Origin: Candidatus Accumulibacter necessarius
GTDB lineage: Bacteria > Pseudomonadota > Gammaproteobacteria > Burkholderiales > Rhodocyclaceae
NCBI GenBank assembly: GCA_017302435.1
Contig: JAFLDL010000003.1
Coordinates: 114,659 to 178,658, forward strand
Direction of reading: 5' to 3'
DNA: 64,000 nt
Position numbers and translations under genes: made by a program. The notes under the pieces were generated by a model. That model was not told the origin of the DNA. It searched no databases and was given only the letters and a program-made list of their open reading frames with translations. Positions 61,183 to 64,000 of this stretch are shown here, piece by piece. Positions within the stretch are counted from its first letter, which is position 1; every line of letters starts with the position of its first letter.

Positions 61183-62298
61183 TCAGCTGGCGACCTGCTC
61201 GTAAGCCCACGCCAGCCACGGCATGAGCGCCTGCAGATCGGCGGTGTCAACGGTTGCCCCGCACCAGATGCGAATGCCCGCCGGCGCGTCCTTGTAGGAG
61301 CCGATGTCGAAGGCCACCCCTTCACTGTCGAGCAGCTTGACGAGCTTCTTGACCTGCTCCGCGTCAAGTTTGACGCTCAGGCAGACGCTGGTATTCGAGC
61401 GCGTCGCCGGATCCGTGGCGAGGAAGGAAATCCATTCGTTGGCCGCGACGAAATCGGCGATCACCGCCAGATTGGCCTCGCTGCGAGCAATCGCCGCCTT
61501 GACGCCACCAATCGTCTCGATCCACTGCAAGGCGTCGAGATAGTCGGCAACGCAGAGCATCGAAGGGGTATTGATCGTCTCTCCGCGGAAGATGCCTTCG
61601 CTGAGCTTGCCGCCCGAGGTCAGCCGGAAGACCTTGGGCATCGGCCATGGCGGGCTGTAGCTCTCGAGGCGGGCAACCGCGCGCGGGCCGAGGATCAGCA
61701 TGCCGTGGGCCCCCTCGCCGCCCAGCACCTTCTGCCAGGAGAAGGTCACGACGTCCAGTTTGTCCCAGGGCAGTTCCATCGCGAAGACGGCCGATGTCGC
61801 GTCGCAGATGGTGAGGCCGGCGCGGTCATCCGGGATCCAGTCACCGTCCGGCACCTTGACGCCCGAGGTGGTGCCGTTCCAGGTGAATACCACATCGTTA
61901 TCGAAGTTGACCTGCGAAAGATCGACGATCTGGCCGTAGTCTGCCTTCAATACCCTGGCGTTGGCAAGTTTCAGTTGCTTGACCACGTCCGTCGCCCAGC
62001 CCGAGCCAAAGGACTCCCACGCCAGAACGTCGACGCCGCGTTGCCCCAGCAGCGACCACATCGCCATCTCGAACGCGCCCGTGTCCGATCCCGGTACCAC
62101 ACCGACGCGGTAGCCCTCGGGCAGGCCGAGAATGCGGGCCGTTTCCGAACAGGCCAGGGCAAGCGCCTTCTTGCCCAGCGCCGAGCGATGCGAGCGGCCC
62201 AGGGTGTTGAGCTGGAGGGCGCTAACGTCATAGCCGGGCCGCTTGCTGCAAGGCCCCGATGAGAAATTGGGGTTCTTTGGTTTTGCTGTGGGTTGCAT
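61183..62298 (-). CDS. serC: Phosphoserine aminotransferase (SerC, TIGR01365-like type)
   Basis: A 371-residue aminotransferase. The start [20 protein letters not shown] and the PLP-lysine region [17 protein letters not shown], with [24 protein letters not shown], match the second (alphaproteobacterial/archaeal) SerC type rather than the E. coli type. It makes phosphoserine from 3-phosphohydroxypyruvate and glutamate, the step after SerA. Likely first gene of a serC-serA operon. AGAGG precedes the ATG. Confidence 0.9.
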   Translation of the reverse strand: MQPTAKPKNPNFSSGPCSKRPGYDVSALQLNTLGRSHRSALGKKALALACSETARILGLPEGYRVGVVPGSDTGAFEMAMWSLLGQRGVDVLAWESFGSGWATDVVKQLKLANARVLKADYGQIVDLSQVNFDNDVVFTWNGTTSGVKVPDGDWIPDDRAGLTICDATSAVFAMELPWDKLDVVTFSWQKVLGGEGAHGMLILGPRAVARLESYSPPWPMPKVFRLTSGGKLSEGIFRGETINTPSMLCVADYLDALQWIETIGGVKAAIARSEANLAVIADFVAANEWISFLATDPATRSNTSVCLSVKLDAEQVKKLVKLLDSEGVAFDIGSYKDAPAGIRIWCGATVDTADLQALMPWLAWAYEQVAS

Positions 62299-62754
62299 GA
62301 TTGCCTCTATCTGGGAAAAAGAAAGCGGGGGATAGCGCTGCCCCGAAGGTCCGCTAGCCTGCGTCGAACAAACGCGAAATTGTAACAGAGTGTGTTTTCG
62401 CGAGCAGCAGGAGGCAGTCGCCGTCAGCAGTTATCAGCCCGAATCGGGCTGAAGCGGGAAACCGTCATTGGCCGGACGGCCTCGGCACGGGATCGCCTTC
62501 CGGCCAGTGCCGTGCCGGGGCCAAGTGATGGCCGGGAGGGCGCCAGCCGATATTCTGCCTGTGCCATCGCAAACCGTGTATAGTGCGCTCCGGAAACGAG
62601 CTGTGTGTCATCCGGTCGGCAGTTCGCTCCCCTCGCGGTTGTCTTCCCCCCGGCAAATGCCGAACGCCCCGAAGCACCCCATCCCAAAAAGTAGTTCCGC
62701 CTGAACCGGCTCTGTTGGCATCAAGCCGCAGCAGGTCGTTCGCAGGAGATATTC
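62299..62754. promoter_or_regulatory. Divergent serC/rhlE intergenic region with palindrome
   Basis: About 456 bases without a gene between serC (minus) and rhlE (plus). It holds a perfect palindrome TCAGCCCGA-A-TCGGGCTGA (62434-62452) that could be an operator or small hairpin, and a TATAGT hexamer (62579-62584) as a possible -10 of rhlE, 170 bases upstream of its start. No good -35 is visible. GGAG at 62744-62747 serves the rhlE TTG start. Confidence 0.4.
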
Positions 62755-64000
62755 TTGTCCCAATCGTTTGCCATGCTCGGCCTGTCGGCCGAACTCACCC
62801 GTGTTGTCGCCGAACAAGGCTACAGCGAACCGACGCCGGTACAGGCGCAGGCCATTCCGGTCATTCTTGCCGGACGTGACGTTCTCGCCGGAGCGCAGAC
62901 CGGCACCGGCAAGACCGCTGGTTTCACTCTGCCCCTCTTGCAGCGGCTGTCCGCCCCGGTGGTTACCGGCGGCGCTCCTGCCGCGCAGGCGCCGCGGCGC
63001 GTGCGGGCGCTGATCCTGACGCCAACGCGCGAACTCGCCGCGCAGGTCGAAGAGAGTGTACGGACCTACGGTCAATACCTGACCCTCAAATCCACCCTGA
63101 TCTACGGCGGCGTGAACATCAACCCGCAGATTGATGCGCTGCGGCGAGGTGTCGACATCCTGGTTGCCACGCCCGGCCGTCTGCTCGACCACCTGCAGCA
63201 GAAGACGGCCAGTCTGGCGCATGTCGAGATTCTCGTGCTCGACGAAGCCGACCGCATGCTGGACATGGGTTTCATCCGCGATATCCGGCGCATCCTCGCG
63301 CTGCTCCCGGCGCGGCGCCAGAACCTCCTGTTCTCGGCCACCTTCTCGAATGAAATTCGTCAGCTTGCCGACGGTTTGCTGCATGCACCGGTGCTGATTG
63401 ACGTGGCCCGCCGCAACGCCGAGTCGGAACTGGTGGCGCAGCTCGTTCATCCGGTCGATGGCTGGCGCAAGCGCGAATTGCTGACCCACCTGGTGTCGTC
63501 AGGCGACTGGCGGCAGGTGCTGGTTTTCACGCGCATGAAGAGCGGCGCGAACCGCCTGGCGGAATACCTGTGTAAGGCCGGCATCGAGGCGACGGCGATT
63601 CACGGCAACAAGAGCCAGCCGGCGCGCACGCGTGCGCTGGCTGGCTTCAAGGCGGGAACGGTGCGTGTCCTGGTGGCGACGGACATTGCCGCGCGTGGCC
63701 TGGACATCGAAGAGCTGCCGCACGTCATCAACTTCGAGCTGCCGAACGTGCCCGCGGACTATGTTCATCGGATCGGCCGGACCGGCCGCGCGGGCAGTAC
63801 GGGTGTCGCCATTTCGCTGGTTTCGGCCGAGGAGGGCCCGTTTCTCGCCGACATCGAAAAGCTGCTTACACGGCGTATCGAGCGCCAGATCGTGGCCGGT
63901 TTCGAACCTGGCCAGGTGCAGCCGCCAGCCGTAGCCGAAGCTCAGGCTGCTGCGGAACGGGCCGCCCGCGACGCCAACCGCCGCGGCACCGGTCACCCGG
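62755..64000 (+). CDS. rhlE: ATP-dependent RNA helicase RhlE, N-terminal part
   Basis: A DEAD-box helicase cut by the right edge, about 415 residues visible. Motifs in order: Q-motif region [12 protein letters not shown], Walker [30 protein letters not shown] box [23 protein letters not shown], and [12 protein letters not shown]. It begins at a TTG 7 bases after GGAG, matching the RhlE start pattern MSxxSFxxLGLS (here [10 protein letters not shown]). The ATG at 62773 is an alternative. It remodels RNA in ribosome assembly and mRNA decay. The C-terminal basic tail lies outside the window. Confidence 0.93.
   Translation, partial: MSQSFAMLGLSAELTRVVAEQGYSEPTPVQAQAIPVILAGRDVLAGAQTGTGKTAGFTLPLLQRLSAPVVTGGAPAAQAPRRVRALILTPTRELAAQVEESVRTYGQYLTLKSTLIYGGVNINPQIDALRRGVDILVATPGRLLDHLQQKTASLAHVEILVLDEADRMLDMGFIRDIRRILALLPARRQNLLFSATFSNEIRQLADGLLHAPVLIDVARRNAESELVAQLVHPVDGWRKRELLTHLVSSGDWRQVLVFTRMKSGANRLAEYLCKAGIEATAIHGNKSQPARTRALAGFKAGTVRVLVATDIAARGLDIEELPHVINFELPNVPADYVHRIGRTGRAGSTGVAISLVSAEEGPFLADIEKLLTRRIERQIVAGFEPGQVQPPAVAEAQAAAERAARDANRRGTGHP

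Noticed and set aside
1-64000. CRISPR arrays, prophage or transposase genes
   Set aside because: No regularly spaced direct repeats, phage structural genes or transposase motifs were found; the only repeat is the 166-bp element.

Overview
The window is about 64 kb of GC-rich, gene-dense bacterial chromosome. Gene content (Mrp antiporter, SelO, DUF3348/DUF802/DUF2894 proteins, a PEP-CTERM protein, lplT-LysR-alr-radA order, TIGR02647-type protein) points to a betaproteobacterium of the Rhodocyclales. The 'Candidatus Accumulibacter' group is my best guess, because glycogen-turnover genes sit beside polymer- and envelope-related genes. This placement is inference from gene families; there is no rRNA in the window.

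Layout. 1-4.0 kb: Mrp-type cation/proton antiporter operon (E truncated by the window edge, then F, G, a DUF4040-MbhE-MnhB fusion, C, D). 4.2-7.5 kb: an outer-membrane efflux lipoprotein, OMPLA phospholipase A and a small secreted protein. 7.8-14.4 kb: DUF1269 protein, a decayed metallo-deacylase remnant, an orphan amino-acid binding protein, a glycine-zipper lipoprotein, an amidohydrolase, a patatin lipoprotein and an alpha/beta hydrolase. 14.5-19.2 kb (minus strand): a tightly overlapping four-gene operon encoding a MotA/ExbB-like protein with a very long cytoplasmic tail, a MotB/OmpA-like partner and two uncharacterised cytosolic proteins. 19.5-26 kb: RND efflux adaptor and pump, then a DUF6394 membrane protein with a two-RCK potassium channel. 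26-31.2 kb (minus): patatin/Omp85 outer-membrane protein, TIGR02647 protein, SelO and a TerB/DUF697 protein. 31.4-34.2 kb: two-component system divergent from a Spy/CpxP-like protein. 34.4-34.7 kb: tRNA-Pro, tRNA-Arg and tRNA-His. 35-38.4 kb: HExxH metallopeptidase, BenE transporter, third patatin. 38.9-44.7 kb: glycogen phosphorylase convergent with a GlgM-GlgE operon. 44.9-49 kb: tsaB-rimI-udg, then lemA and two TPM-domain proteins. 49-54.6 kb: 166-bp MITE copy 1, Lrp regulator, LplT, LysR, alr and radA. 54.8-64 kb: PEP-CTERM protein, FtsX-like permease, SixA-Nudix fusion, MITE copy 2, a 52-residue membrane protein, serA, serC and the start of rhlE (cut by the edge).

Themes. Phospholipid turnover is strongly represented: OMPLA, three patatins, a lysophospholipase-like hydrolase and the lysophospholipid flippase LplT. 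Glycogen can be both built (GlgM makes maltose-1-phosphate, GlgE polymerises it) and degraded (GlgP). The items most worth a second look are the motor-like DUF3348/DUF802/OmpA/DUF2894 operon, the pair of non-autonomous elements whose ends supply the stop codons of three flanking genes, and the SixA-Nudix fusion. No CRISPR array, prophage, transposase gene or rRNA was found.
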